Shown: positions 25,669-34,021, numbered from the stretch's first letter. The stretch is DNA of 64,000 bases from Chryseobacterium cheonjiense (GCF_012927265.1 NZ_JABBGF010000001.1:1858502-1922501), one strand, 5' to 3'. Numbers and translations are program-made. The notes: generated from the letters alone by a model not told the origin.

Positions 25669-25693
25669 AAAGCATCGTGGTATACGATGCTTT
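25669..25693 (-). terminator. Intrinsic terminator of the ATP synthase operon
   Basis: 10-bp stem AAAGCATCGT/ACGATGCTTT with a 5-nt loop, followed on the minus strand by TTTTGTTATTTTTATTTTG. It lies 25 nt past the atpG stop codon. Confidence 0.85.
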
Positions 25694-25718
25694 AATAAAA
25701 TATTGTATGAAATATCTT

Positions 25719-26582
25719 TTATGAGTTTTTCAAAGCTTCTGCTCCGGAAACAATTTCCAAAATTTCGTTGGTAATTGCAGCCTGTCTTGCTTTGTTATAG
25801 AAAATTACCAGATCATTTTTCAGAGCCTGGGCATTATCCGTAGCTTTGTGCATGGCCGTCATTCTCGCACCGTGTTCAGAAGCGACTGAATCAAGGATAG
25901 CCTTGAAAACCTGAGTCTTGATAGATTTTGGAATAAGATTATCTAAGATCTCCGTTCTGTTCGGCTCAAAGATATAATCTGTTTCAACCTGAGATTCGGT
26001 GTTTTCCGGCATTGAGATCGGAAGAAGCTGCTCTGTGGTTACTTCCTGAGTAGCTGCATTGATAAATTTATTATAAATTAAATAAACTTCGTCAAATTTA
26101 CCCTCCTTAAAGCTGGTCATTACTGCTTCCGTAACATGAGCTACTGTATCAAAGTTAAGGTTGTCATACACAGAACTTGCATTAGAATACACCGTACGGT
26201 TTCTTCTTACAGCATCAAAAGCCTTTTTACCTACAGGAAGAACTTCAATTTCATATTGAGAATTGTTCTGAAACTGTGCATTAAGCTCTTTAACAATCGA
26301 TGAGTTAAAAGCTCCGGCAAGACCTCTGTTTGAAGTAACAGCGATGAAAAGCACTCTTTTCACCTCTCTTTTCTGAGCATACACAGAAATCTGGTCAGGA
26401 TCTGAGCTGGAATTTACATTCTGGATAAGCTCCTGCAGTTTTTCAGAATATGGTCTCAACATTACGATAGCGTCCTGTGCCTTTTTCAGTTTCGCTGCGG
26501 AAACCATTTTCATAGCACGGGTAATCTGCATCGTAGATGAAATTGACGTAATTCTGCCTCGTATTTCTTTTAAGTTTGCCAT
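25719..26582 (-). CDS. atpG: F1F0 ATP synthase subunit gamma
   Basis: 287 residues. The N-terminal helix (NLKEIRGRITSISSTMQITRAMKMVSAAKLKKAQ) and the C-terminal helix (HGARMTAMHKATDNAQALKNDLVIFYNKARQAAITNEILEIVSGAEAL) form the coiled-coil shaft that rotates inside the alpha/beta hexamer. Subunit of the inner-membrane ATP synthase, last gene of the operon. It follows atpA with a 72-nt gap that contains a perfect 14-bp inverted repeat. Normal length and intact ends. Confidence 0.97.
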   Translation of the reverse strand: MANLKEIRGRITSISSTMQITRAMKMVSAAKLKKAQDAIVMLRPYSEKLQELIQNVNSSSDPDQISVYAQKREVKRVLFIAVTSNRGLAGAFNSSIVKELNAQFQNNSQYEIEVLPVGKKAFDAVRRNRTVYSNASSVYDNLNFDTVAHVTEAVMTSFKEGKFDEVYLIYNKFINAATQEVTTEQLLPISMPENTESQVETDYIFEPNRTEILDNLIPKSIKTQVFKAILDSVASEHGARMTAMHKATDNAQALKNDLVIFYNKARQAAITNEILEIVSGAEALKNS

Positions 26583-26609
26583 TATTTTGGTTCAAGGTTT
26601 AAGGTCTAA

Positions 26610-26644
26610 GTTTAAGGTTTAAACGTTATTTTTAAACCTTAAAC
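26610..26644. repeat. Perfect 14-bp inverted repeat between atpA and atpG
   Basis: GTTTAAGGTTTAAA (26610-26623), 7-nt loop, TTTAAACCTTAAAC (26631-26644). There is no T tract on the minus strand, so an intra-operon stem-loop rather than a terminator. Confidence 0.7.
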
Positions 26645-26654
26645 ATTGAATTTT

Positions 26655-28232
26655 TTAGTTATACTTAGAAGCTAAATCGTTAGCTGCCTGCTTAAGAACA
26701 CTCGTGATTGAGTCATCGATTTTTCCAGTTTTGATAGCAGCCATCGTTTCAGGGTGCTTAGATCTAAGGAATGCGATATACTCGATTTGAAATTCTTTAA
26801 CTTTTCTGATAGGAACGTTTCTTAATAAGTTCTCTGTTCCAGCGTAGATCATAGCGACCTGGCTGTCTACAGGAAGTGGAGAGTTTACCGGCTGCTTAAG
26901 GATTTCCACGTTTCTTTCTCCTTTAGAAATTACTGCCAATGTAGCAGCATCAAGGTCAGAACCGAACTTAGCAAACGCTTCTAATTCTTTATATTGTGCC
27001 TGGTCTAATTTTAACGTACCAGATACTTTTTTCATTGATTTGATCTGAGCGTTACCTCCTACTCTCGATACGGAGATCCCCACGTTGATTGCAGGACGTA
27101 CCCCTGAGTTGAATAGATCAGATTCAAGGAAGATCTGCCCGTCAGTAATAGAGATTACGTTTGTTGGAATATACGCAGAAACGTCACCCGCCTGAGTTTC
27201 AATAATCGGAAGCGCCGTTAATGAACCGCCACCTTTTACGATTGGTCTCAAAGACTCAGGTAAATCGTTCATCTGGCTTGCGATATTGTCATCAGCGATC
27301 ACTTTTGCAGCTCTTTCCAATAGTCTTGAGTGAAGATAGAAAACGTCTCCAGGATAAGCTTCACGGCCCGGAGGTCTTCTCAATAGAAGAGAAAGCTCAC
27401 GGTAAGCAACTGCTTGTTTAGATAGATCATCATAAACGATCAAAGCAGGTCTACCAGTGTCTCTGAAGAACTCTCCGATCGCAGCTCCTGCCATTGCAGA
27501 ATATACCTGCATTGGAACCGGATCTGAAGCGTTAGCGGCAACGATTACCGTATATGCCAAAGCTCCTTTATCAGAAAGTGTTTTTACGATTTGTGCTACG
27601 GTAGACGCTTTTTGTCCAATTGCAACATATATACAATATACAGGTTTCCCTGCTTCAAAAAATTCTTTTTGGTTGATGATCGTATCGATCGCAACAGTAG
27701 TTTTACCAGTCTGTCTGTCACCGATGATAAGCTCTCTTTGTCCTCTTCCTACAGGGATCATTGAGTCGATCGCCACGATACCTGACTGTAAAGGCTCTGT
27801 TACCGGCTGTCTGTAGATAACTCCGGGAGCTTTTCTTTCCAATGGCATTTCGTATAAATCCCCAGAAATAGGACCTTTACCATCGATAGGGTTACCAAGA
27901 GTATCTACTACTCTTCCTAACATACCTTCTCCTACTTTGATAGAAGAGATTCTGTTTGTTCTTCTTACGGTGTCTCCTTCTTTTACCAATTTACTTTCAC
28001 CAAGTAGCGCAACACCTACGTTGTCTTCTTCAAGGTTTAGTACAATACCTTCTACATCACTAGAAAATTTCACCAACTCTCCGTATTGTACGTTTTCTAA
28101 CCCGTATACACGAGCAATACCATCACCGATGGTTAAAACTGTACCTACTTCCTCAACGTTTGATTGAGTATCGAAGTTGGCCAATTGCTGTTTTAAGATC
28201 GCAGATACTTCTGCCGGATTTATTTCTGCCAT
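26655..28232 (-). CDS. atpA: F1F0 ATP synthase subunit alpha
   Basis: 525 residues. The Walker A loop GDRQTGKT is at 171-178 and the arginine-finger region in [16 protein letters not shown] near 385. The N-terminal delta-binding segment and C-terminal helical domain are complete. It forms the non-catalytic nucleotide sites of F1. In most operons it directly follows atpH; here a 179-residue secreted-protein gene lies between them (33 and 25 nt gaps). The catalytic beta subunit (atpD) is not in this operon. Confidence 0.98.
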   Translation of the reverse strand: MAEINPAEVSAILKQQLANFDTQSNVEEVGTVLTIGDGIARVYGLENVQYGELVKFSSDVEGIVLNLEEDNVGVALLGESKLVKEGDTVRRTNRISSIKVGEGMLGRVVDTLGNPIDGKGPISGDLYEMPLERKAPGVIYRQPVTEPLQSGIVAIDSMIPVGRGQRELIIGDRQTGKTTVAIDTIINQKEFFEAGKPVYCIYVAIGQKASTVAQIVKTLSDKGALAYTVIVAANASDPVPMQVYSAMAGAAIGEFFRDTGRPALIVYDDLSKQAVAYRELSLLLRRPPGREAYPGDVFYLHSRLLERAAKVIADDNIASQMNDLPESLRPIVKGGGSLTALPIIETQAGDVSAYIPTNVISITDGQIFLESDLFNSGVRPAINVGISVSRVGGNAQIKSMKKVSGTLKLDQAQYKELEAFAKFGSDLDAATLAVISKGERNVEILKQPVNSPLPVDSQVAMIYAGTENLLRNVPIRKVKEFQIEYIAFLRSKHPETMAAIKTGKIDDSITSVLKQAANDLASKYN

Positions 28233-28265
28233 TGTATGGTTGTTTTTTCTTTTTTTTAATAATTT

Positions 28266-28805
28266 TTATCTTCCTATGCTGATATTAAAACCATTTCTTG
28301 GTTTTGTATCTTGCATAATTACAGTACTTCCATTTGAGGCACTTCCCATTTCCTCTCTTTTTTGTGTGTACTCAAATCCTATTTTTTTAGAAAGTACTTC
28401 TAGCTTATTTATATCTAGAGTTCCATCTTCTTTTACAACTTTACCTCCATATATAATCTTGATAAAGTTTTCGGTAATATTACATCCCATTAAACATCCT
28501 GTAAGATGAGTTTCAAAATAAGCCGTATTAAAATCTGCTGACATAACTTCAAAATAGCCAACAGAACCATCACGATTATATTTATAATCTACTTCTTTAG
28601 GATCTTTATAAGTATTATATTTCAAATAAAATAAATCAGTCCCACTTAAAGAAGTTACATTATATGAATGACGAGATATAGGATCTTCTGTAATTTTAAC
28701 AAATTCTTTACCTTCAACAAAGGCAATGTCTTTTTTAACTTTGATTTTCTGTCCAAAAGATAAGCAAGAAATTGTTAAAGCAAAACCTAATAAAATTTTT
28801 TTCAT
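28266..28805 (-). CDS. Secreted protein of unknown function inserted in the atp operon
   Basis: 179 residues. Signal peptide MKKILLGFALTISCLSFGQ, then a soluble mature region with no recognised domain. TGCLMGC holds the only cysteine pair outside the signal peptide. It is in the same direction as the ATP synthase genes, 25 nt after atpH and 33 nt before atpA, so it must be co-transcribed unless it has its own terminator, and none is visible. Its DNA is more AT-rich than its neighbours: the 60-base line from 28381 has 15 G+C, against 29 in the atpA line from 27361. This hints at a different origin. No evidence supports a role in ATP synthesis. Confidence 0.75.
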   Translation of the reverse strand: MKKILLGFALTISCLSFGQKIKVKKDIAFVEGKEFVKITEDPISRHSYNVTSLSGTDLFYLKYNTYKDPKEVDYKYNRDGSVGYFEVMSADFNTAYFETHLTGCLMGCNITENFIKIIYGGKVVKEDGTLDINKLEVLSKKIGFEYTQKREEMGSASNGSTVIMQDTKPRNGFNISIGR

Positions 28806-28830
28806 CTTTGTGTGTGTTTTTGTGTTGTTA

Positions 28831-29370
28831 TTAATTTAAACTAAAATCTTTTTTCACTTGGTTGAGCTTCGATCTTACTGAAGCGTCTACCTGCTGATCT
28901 CCCACTCTTAAAATGTATCCTCCTAAAATCTCAGGCCTTACATTTACGATCAGGTCGAAGTTTGAATTGGTATTCACCAGGTTGGTAGATCCTAAAATCT
29001 GGTCTATATTCTCTTGGGAAAGCTGAGTTGCTGCAGTAAGTTTTATTCTCTGTACTCCGTTGATGTCTTCAACTTTGTTTATGAATTCCTGAGCAATGTT
29101 TTTCAGCTGATTCTCTCTTCCGTGTCTGATCACTAATGTAATAAGATTTCTGGAAGAAGAGGATAAACCTTTAAAAATTTCGCCTGCTACTTCTACTTTC
29201 TTTTTAGAATCGATGTATGGGGTAAGGAAGAACTTTTTTAAATCCTCAGATTCAGTCATGATCTTCACTACATCTTTCATTTCAGAAAATACAGTAGCCG
29301 TTTGCCCTGATTCGTTGGTGAAATCAAGTAAACCCTGTGCATATCTTTTAGCTACTTTAGATGTAAGCAT
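28831..29370 (-). CDS. atpH: F1F0 ATP synthase subunit delta
   Basis: 179 residues, family length. N-terminal helical domain (VAKRYAQGLLDFTNESGQ, KDVVKIMTESEDLKKFFLTPYID) and a C-terminal domain with the conserved ending VRPEILGGYILRVGDQQVDASVRSKLNQVKKDF. It forms the top of the peripheral stalk that ties F1 to subunit b. Starts 2 nt after atpF, so tightly coupled with it. Confidence 0.95.
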   Translation of the reverse strand: MLTSKVAKRYAQGLLDFTNESGQTATVFSEMKDVVKIMTESEDLKKFFLTPYIDSKKKVEVAGEIFKGLSSSSRNLITLVIRHGRENQLKNIAQEFINKVEDINGVQRIKLTAATQLSQENIDQILGSTNLVNTNSNFDLIVNVRPEILGGYILRVGDQQVDASVRSKLNQVKKDFSLN

Positions 29371-29372
29371 TC

Positions 29373-29870
29373 TTAGTTAAGGTTTGATTTGTTTAGATAA
29401 TTTTGAACTAATTCGTTTTGAGCTTCGCTGTTATCAAGCTTTTGCTTAAGAATAGACTCTGCGATATTTACTGATAAAGTACCGATCTGTGTCTTAATGT
29501 CTGCCATAGCAGCATTTTTTTCAGCGTTGATGGTCTGTTTAGCAGCTTCGATCATTTTATCTCCTTCAGCTTTAGCAGCGTCCTTAGCCTCACCTACAAT
29601 TCTATCTTTAATTTCTCTTGCTTCTTTAAGGATAGCGTCTCTTTCGATTTTCGCCTCACGAATGATTCTTTCGTTATCCTCTTTTAAAGTTTCCATTTCT
29701 TTTCTTGCTAAAGTAGCTTGATTAAGAGCATCAACGATAGAAGTTTCTCTGTCATTGATCGACTTCAAAATAGGTTTCCAAGCGAATTTACCTAACAAAA
29801 ATAACAATGCTAGAAAAATAACAGATTGGATAATAAATAATCCTGATGAAAACTGGTGAATTAATTCCAT
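29373..29870 (-). CDS. atpF: F1F0 ATP synthase subunit b
   Basis: 165 residues. One N-terminal transmembrane helix (FIIQSVIFLALLFLLGKF, about 12-29) is followed by a long charged helix, rich in Glu, Lys and Ala, that forms the peripheral stalk (TSIVDALNQATLARKEMETLKEDNERI onward). It separates from atpE by 85 nt holding a 12-bp hairpin, and abuts atpH. Confidence 0.95.
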   Translation of the reverse strand: MELIHQFSSGLFIIQSVIFLALLFLLGKFAWKPILKSINDRETSIVDALNQATLARKEMETLKEDNERIIREAKIERDAILKEAREIKDRIVGEAKDAAKAEGDKMIEAAKQTINAEKNAAMADIKTQIGTLSVNIAESILKQKLDNSEAQNELVQNYLNKSNLN

Positions 29871-29910
29871 TATATTAATGTATAAATAATTATTACTTTT
29901 TTTCTTAAAT

Positions 29911-29947
29911 AACCACTATCTGTAACCAACCGTTGCAGATAGTGGTT
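29911..29947 (-). promoter_or_regulatory. Stem-loop between atpE and atpF
   Basis: Perfect 12-bp stem AACCACTATCTG/CAGATAGTGGTT with a 13-nt loop, starting 8 nt past the atpE stop codon. The minus-strand sequence after it (ATTTAAGAAAAAAA) lacks a T tract, so full termination is unlikely. It is well placed to stabilise atpE mRNA or attenuate downstream expression. Confidence 0.6.
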
Positions 29948-29955
29948 TAGATTAA

Positions 29956-30150
29956 TTAGTTTACTGCGAATAGAGCAGCAAACGCAACACCTTCTACAAG
30001 TGCAGCTGCGATAAGCATAGCTGTTTGGATTTTTCCAGATTGCTCAGGTTGTCTAGCGATAGCTTCAAGAGCAGCAGCTCCGATTTTACCAAGACCGATA
30101 CCTACACCTAGTACTACGATACCAGCACCTACAATTTTAGGGATTTCCAT
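29956..30150 (-). CDS. atpE: F1F0 ATP synthase subunit c
   Basis: 64 residues, two transmembrane helices joined by the polar loop ARQPEQSGK. The ion-binding carboxylate is Glu53 in AALVEGVAFAALF. It lies in the second helix and is followed by Gly rather than the Ser/Thr of sodium-type rings, which suggests a proton-driven enzyme. Several copies form the rotor ring in the inner membrane. It lies 50 nt after atpB. The hairpin downstream may help produce the excess of this subunit. Confidence 0.95.
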   Translation of the reverse strand: MEIPKIVGAGIVVLGVGIGLGKIGAAALEAIARQPEQSGKIQTAMLIAAALVEGVAFAALFAVN

Positions 30151-30200
30151 AATATATAATTTTAAAAAATTTGTTTCTTATTATATTTAACTTTCAATTA

Positions 30201-31304
30201 TTAGTGAGCCGCATGGTGTTCATGCTCATGATCCTGTACTGCCATACCGATAAACAAAGCAGAAAGCATTGTAAAGATATAAGCCTGAAGGAATGCTACC
30301 AATACTTCCAATAAATAAATTACCAATGTAAGGAACGGGAATGCAACACCTGCAGCAACGTTCTTGAATACATAGATCAACCCAATTAAACTCATTACTA
30401 CAATGTGCCCTGCAGTCATGTTCGCAAAAAGTCGGATCATCAAAGCGAAAGGTTTAGTAATTGTTCCTAATAATTCAATTGGCAACATAATCAGTTTCAT
30501 TGGAACAGGAACTCCCGGCATCCAGAAGATATGTTTCCAATAATCCTTATTACCAGAGAATGTCGTGATTAAATACGTAAGGATCGCCAGGAAGAATGTC
30601 ATGGTAATATTACCTGTAACATTGATTCCGAAAGGCATCAATCCTAAAACGTTTAAAAACAAAATAAAGAAGAATACCGTTAATAAATAACCTATAAATC
30701 TTTTGTATTTGTGGCCGATGTTCGGGATTGCAATTTCATCTCTTACGAAAATCACCAGTGGTTCTAAAAACCTTGCAGCACCCGTAGGAACCTGAGACTT
30801 CTTGTAAGATCTTGCCATTCCTGTAAACAATACCAACATGAAGATTGAAACTAAAATAATGATCAGAACACTTTTTGTAATTGAAAGATCTAAAACTTTT
30901 TCTGATGTAACATGACCTTCTTTATCTTCCGCCAATGTCCCGTTTGCATCGGTCTTATAAATTTTTTCGTGGTGCAATTTGTAGAAATTACCATCAACCT
31001 CAGTAGCTTCTCCATGCATAAATCCTTCTTTGCTATTGCTCATAAAAGCATGAAATCCGTTATCATAAAAAATAACAGGAAGAGGAAAACCAATATGATG
31101 GCCATCTTTATCTACCATCAATGTAAAGTCATGCGCATCCAACAAGTGATGATCGATGAACTCTTTGTTTTCTTTACTTACTTTGTCTTTCTCTGAAAGC
31201 TCTGTAGTAGCAGAACCTGCTTCAGCAGTAGGTTCTCCGTGCTGTGCAGACACTAAGTTTAATACAAAAATACTGTAGAATAAAACTGCGAATTTCTTAA
31301 ACAT
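30201..31304 (-). CDS. atpB: F1F0 ATP synthase subunit a
   Basis: 367 residues, longer than in proteobacteria. It opens with a signal peptide (MFKKFAVLFYSIFVLNLVSAQ) and a ~110-residue His-rich extracytoplasmic domain before the membrane helices, an arrangement common in Bacteroidota. The essential Arg lies in the conserved helix ALMIRLFANMTAGHIV. The C-terminus is His-rich (DHEHEHHAAH). The open frame reaches 31328, but a TAnnTTTG element lies at 31326-31333, so the ATG at 31302-31304 is used. Together with ring subunit c it forms the ion path. Confidence 0.93.
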   Translation of the reverse strand: MFKKFAVLFYSIFVLNLVSAQHGEPTAEAGSATTELSEKDKVSKENKEFIDHHLLDAHDFTLMVDKDGHHIGFPLPVIFYDNGFHAFMSNSKEGFMHGEATEVDGNFYKLHHEKIYKTDANGTLAEDKEGHVTSEKVLDLSITKSVLIIILVSIFMLVLFTGMARSYKKSQVPTGAARFLEPLVIFVRDEIAIPNIGHKYKRFIGYLLTVFFFILFLNVLGLMPFGINVTGNITMTFFLAILTYLITTFSGNKDYWKHIFWMPGVPVPMKLIMLPIELLGTITKPFALMIRLFANMTAGHIVVMSLIGLIYVFKNVAAGVAFPFLTLVIYLLEVLVAFLQAYIFTMLSALFIGMAVQDHEHEHHAAH

Positions 31305-31325
31305 TGATAGGTTTTTTTCGTTGTG

Positions 31326-31333
31326 CAAAAATA
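31326..31333 (-). promoter_or_regulatory. -7 promoter element upstream of atpB
   Basis: Reads TATTTTTG on the minus strand, 22 nt before the chosen atpB ATG. It indicates an internal promoter for the main atp genes. Confidence 0.6.
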
Positions 31334-31358
31334 TAATAAATTTTCTGGTTTACAATAA

Positions 31359-31736
31359 TTAATTTTCCTGTTTTTTGTCATGATTAATAAGCTTAATCGC
31401 ATAGTACGTAAGCAGCGTGGTCAGGACAAAATAAGGTATAATAAAATGAAATTTGTAGCTCGGAATGGCTTCAAAATTTAATTTTTTCCGGATTAAATAC
31501 ATTAAAGCGAACTTTAATAAGATCAAACCAATCACTGATAAACCTAAAAATTCAGGAGCTACTCTATTAATTAGAATAATAAGCGTAATCATCATCATGA
31601 ACATGATACTCAGGAAAAGGTAAAACTTCACAATTATTACTTCATCAAGATGAAAAACAAATTTCCATAATGACAAATGGATCAGAAATGTCAGAAAAAA
31701 TAATACAGTAACCAGAAGATTGGGATTGATTTTCAT
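31359..31736 (-). CDS. AtpI-position membrane protein (DUF6168-like)
   Basis: 125 residues with four hydrophobic segments (about 7-25, 36-57, 62-82 and 97-115) and a charged C-terminus. It is the first gene of the ATP synthase operon, where many bacteria carry atpI, and the size and topology resemble the DUF6168 proteins found at this place in flavobacteria. AtpI-like proteins assist c-ring assembly or Mg2+ supply; that role is inferred from position only. Its own TAnnTTTG element is at 31794-31801, and atpB has a separate one. Confidence 0.65.
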   Translation of the reverse strand: MKINPNLLVTVLFFLTFLIHLSLWKFVFHLDEVIIVKFYLFLSIMFMMMITLIILINRVAPEFLGLSVIGLILLKFALMYLIRKKLNFEAIPSYKFHFIIPYFVLTTLLTYYAIKLINHDKKQEN

Positions 31737-31793
31737 TTACTTCATTTTTACCTAACATGTATTAGGCTGATTTTAACTGATCACAAAAATAGA

Positions 31794-31801
31794 CTTTTTC
31801 T
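31794..31801 (-). promoter_or_regulatory. -7 promoter element of the atp operon first gene
   Basis: Reads TATTTTTG on the minus strand, 58 nt before the ATG at 31736. Confidence 0.55.
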
Positions 31802-31934
31802 ATTGTATTTCAATATATTTTGATTTTTATCATATGACTGTTATAAATATAAATTAGAAAATGTATTGTTCAATTGTATTATAGGCTAAATCCTAAAGGC
31901 TTTAAACATCATTTCTCATAAGCCTCAAACTTTA

Positions 31935-32042
31935 TCCTAGCCGGGATTGAGCGGCATGCCTGAGCTCTTTTCTGGTTTCGGCGGCGGCAAAGCCGCCGCC
32001 GAAACCAGAAAAAGCGAGTAGCGAAAGCCGGAAAAAGCTTCT
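31935..32042 (+). ncRNA. Structured palindromic element, copy A (candidate ncRNA, possibly Flavo-1-like)
   Basis: About 108 bases shared with 43348-43458. The order is TCCTAGCC, a GGCATG(C/T)CTGAGCTC block, a perfect 21-bp hairpin (TTTTCTGGTTTCGGC...; AAA loop), then AAGCGAGTAGCGAAAGCCGG and GAAAAAGCT. Outer blocks can also pair (GAGCT/AGCTT-type and CCGG/CCGG). The two copies differ in the hairpin stem by matched changes on both arms, which points to selection for structure. There is no T tract after the hairpin. The conserved order recalls the flavobacterial Flavo-1 RNA motif, which I could not check. Confidence 0.5.
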
Positions 32043-32187
32043 AAAAAAAATAATCCTGCTTTTGCTGTAATCTAATTCTCTTAAAAAAATTCCATTTAAA
32101 AAAGTTGTAAAAAAATTCAAATGGCTTAATTCAACTTATATAGATAATATTACGTATAGAAGTCTTTAGATATACTAAAAAATTCCT

Positions 32188-32195
32188 TATTTTTG
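32188..32195 (+). promoter_or_regulatory. -7 promoter element of ffh
   Basis: TATTTTTG (TAnnTTTG), 24 nt before the ffh ATG. Confidence 0.65.
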
Positions 32196-32218
32196 CAAAC
32201 CTATAATTTACAATACAT

Positions 32219-33580
32219 ATGTTTAATAGTTTACAGGATAAATTAGACAAGGCGCTGCATAATATTTCAGGACGTGGAAAAATCACGGAAATCAATGTGG
32301 CGGAAACCGTAAAAGAAATTCGCAGAGCATTGGTGGATGCCGATGTTAATTATAAAGTTGCAAAAGATCTAACTAAAAGAGTTCAGGATAAAGCCCTGGG
32401 ACAGGATGTCCTTACTTCCCTTACCCCTGGACAGCTAATGACGAAAATCGTTCATGATGAGCTTGTAGATCTTATGGGAGGTTCTCAGGAAGGAATCAAC
32501 CTTTCCGGAAAACCATCTGTGATTCTTATTGCAGGGCTTCAGGGTTCCGGTAAAACAACGTTCTCCGGAAAACTGGCCAATTATTTAAAAACAAAAAGAA
32601 ATAAAAAACCTCTTTTGGTTGCCTGTGACGTTTACCGTCCGGCTGCGATCGACCAGCTTAAAGTTTTGGGCGGTCAGATTGGTGTTCCTGTCTTCACGGA
32701 GGAAGGTTCTATGGATCCTTCAAGCATCTCTCAAAACGCTATTAATTTTGCTAAATCCAACGGCCATGATGTTGTGATTGTAGATACCGCAGGTCGTTTG
32801 GCGATTGACGAGCAGATGATGAAGGAGATCAAAACCGTACACTCTACCATTCAGCCAAACGAAACACTATTCGTTGTAGATTCCATGACGGGTCAGGATG
32901 CAGTGAATACGGCAAAAGCATTCAATGATACTCTAAATTTTGACGGGGTTGTTTTAACAAAATTAGACGGTGATACCCGTGGTGGAGCAGCTTTAACAAT
33001 CCGTTCTGTGGTTGAAAAGCCAATTAAATTTATTTCTACCGGTGAAAAAATGGAAGCGTTGGATCTTTTCTACCCGGAAAGGATGGCAGACAGAATCCTG
33101 GGAATGGGAGACGTTGTTTCATTGGTGGAAAGAGCACAGGAACAGTTTGATGAAGAAGAAGCGAAAAAGCTTCATAAAAAAATTGCCAAAAATGAATTTG
33201 GTTTTGATGATTTCCTGAAACAGATCAATCAGATCAAAAAAATGGGGAATATGAAGGATTTGATGGGCATGATTCCTGGTGTTGGAAAAGCGATCAAAGA
33301 TGTAGAGATCAGTGATGATGCATTCAAACATATTGAAGCGATCATCTACTCTATGACTCCTGAAGAAAGAAGAAAGCCATCTATTATCAATACGCAGAGA
33401 AAAAACAGAATTGCCAAAGGTGCAGGTAGAAAAATTGAGGATGTAAACCAATTGATGAAGCAGTTTGACCAAATGGGTAAAATGATGAAGATGATGCAGG
33501 GACCTCAGGGAAAACAGATGATGCAGATGATGAGCAAAATGCCTAATATGCCTGGAATGGGCGGAATGTTCGGTAAATAA
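32219..33580 (+). CDS. ffh: Signal recognition particle protein Ffh (SRP54)
   Basis: 453 residues. N domain at about 1-95. G domain with GLQGSGKTT (106-114), DTAGRL near 190 and TKLDGDTRGGAA near 245. Methionine-rich M domain from about 330 to the end (MKMMQGPQGKQMMQMMSKMPNMPGMGGM). It binds signal sequences at the ribosome together with 4.5S RNA and delivers the complex to FtsY. A structured palindromic element lies about 150 nt upstream of its promoter. The 4.5S RNA gene itself was not found in the window. Confidence 0.97.
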   Translation: MFNSLQDKLDKALHNISGRGKITEINVAETVKEIRRALVDADVNYKVAKDLTKRVQDKALGQDVLTSLTPGQLMTKIVHDELVDLMGGSQEGINLSGKPSVILIAGLQGSGKTTFSGKLANYLKTKRNKKPLLVACDVYRPAAIDQLKVLGGQIGVPVFTEEGSMDPSSISQNAINFAKSNGHDVVIVDTAGRLAIDEQMMKEIKTVHSTIQPNETLFVVDSMTGQDAVNTAKAFNDTLNFDGVVLTKLDGDTRGGAALTIRSVVEKPIKFISTGEKMEALDLFYPERMADRILGMGDVVSLVERAQEQFDEEEAKKLHKKIAKNEFGFDDFLKQINQIKKMGNMKDLMGMIPGVGKAIKDVEISDDAFKHIEAIIYSMTPEERRKPSIINTQRKNRIAKGAGRKIEDVNQLMKQFDQMGKMMKMMQGPQGKQMMQMMSKMPNMPGMGGMFGK

Positions 33581-33611
33581 ACACACAAAAAAACGATTAA
33601 AAAATATTATT

Positions 33612-33884
33612 ATGGAACTTAACGAAAAACAAGGGAATTACAACCAACCTTACAAATCAGAGAAAAAAGTTGTTGCAGGAATTTTAGGAATTTTACTTGG
33701 AACTTTTGCAATTCACAAATTCTATCTTGGATATACTAAAGCAGGAATTATTCAATTAGTTTTAGGACTTGTAACTTGTGGGATTGTTGGGATTGTTGGA
33801 TTTATTGAAGGGATTATTTACCTTACAAAATCTGATGAAGAATTTGACAGAACTTATGTTCAGAACCAGAAAGAATGGTTTTAA
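33612..33884 (+). CDS. TM2 domain-containing protein
   Basis: 90 residues. After a polar N-terminus, the TM2 signature runs KKVVAGILGILLGTFAIHKFYLGYTKAGIIQLVLG, followed by a second hydrophobic stretch (IVGIVGFIEGIIYL) and the typical acidic tail. It is a small two-helix inner-membrane protein of unknown role. It lies 31 nt after ffh with no terminator in between, so probably co-transcribed. A strong terminator follows. Confidence 0.88.
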   Translation: MELNEKQGNYNQPYKSEKKVVAGILGILLGTFAIHKFYLGYTKAGIIQLVLGLVTCGIVGIVGFIEGIIYLTKSDEEFDRTYVQNQKEWF

Positions 33885-33913
33885 AACTTCAGGTTTTACT
33901 AATTAAATATAAT

Positions 33914-33948
33914 AAAATCCGGCTCAAATTTTATTTGAGCCGGATTTT
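33914..33948 (+). terminator. Intrinsic terminator after the ffh / TM2 unit
   Basis: Perfect 16-bp stem around AAATCCGGCTCAAA with a 3-nt loop, ending in TTTTTT on the plus strand. It may also serve the facing minus-strand genes. Confidence 0.9.
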
Positions 33949-34021
33949 TTAATTCCAATATTAACCGACTTAATCTGAATAATTTCATCGATTATTATTT
34001 AAGTTTAGACAGATTCTTGTA

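Larger units (their letters stand above)
31737..32218. other. 482-nt divergent intergenic region between the atp operon and ffh
   Basis: It contains the -7 elements of both flanking units (31794-31801 minus, 32188-32195 plus) and one ~110-base copy of a structured palindromic element (31935-32042). The remainder is AT-rich with no open frame worth calling. Confidence 0.8.

Noticed and set aside
31972..32016. GC-rich hairpin of element A as a rho-independent terminator
   Set aside because: No T tract follows on either strand, and the nearest upstream genes point away from it.
31932..32120. Short minus-strand open frame crossing palindromic element A
   Set aside because: It runs through the GC-rich hairpin. 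Element B also gives an open frame, but on the other strand and with an unrelated product, so these frames are by-products of the repeat.
33119..33586. 155-codon His-rich open frame antisense to ffh
   Set aside because: The His and Leu richness mirrors the Met- and Lys-rich M domain of Ffh on the other strand. No independent support.
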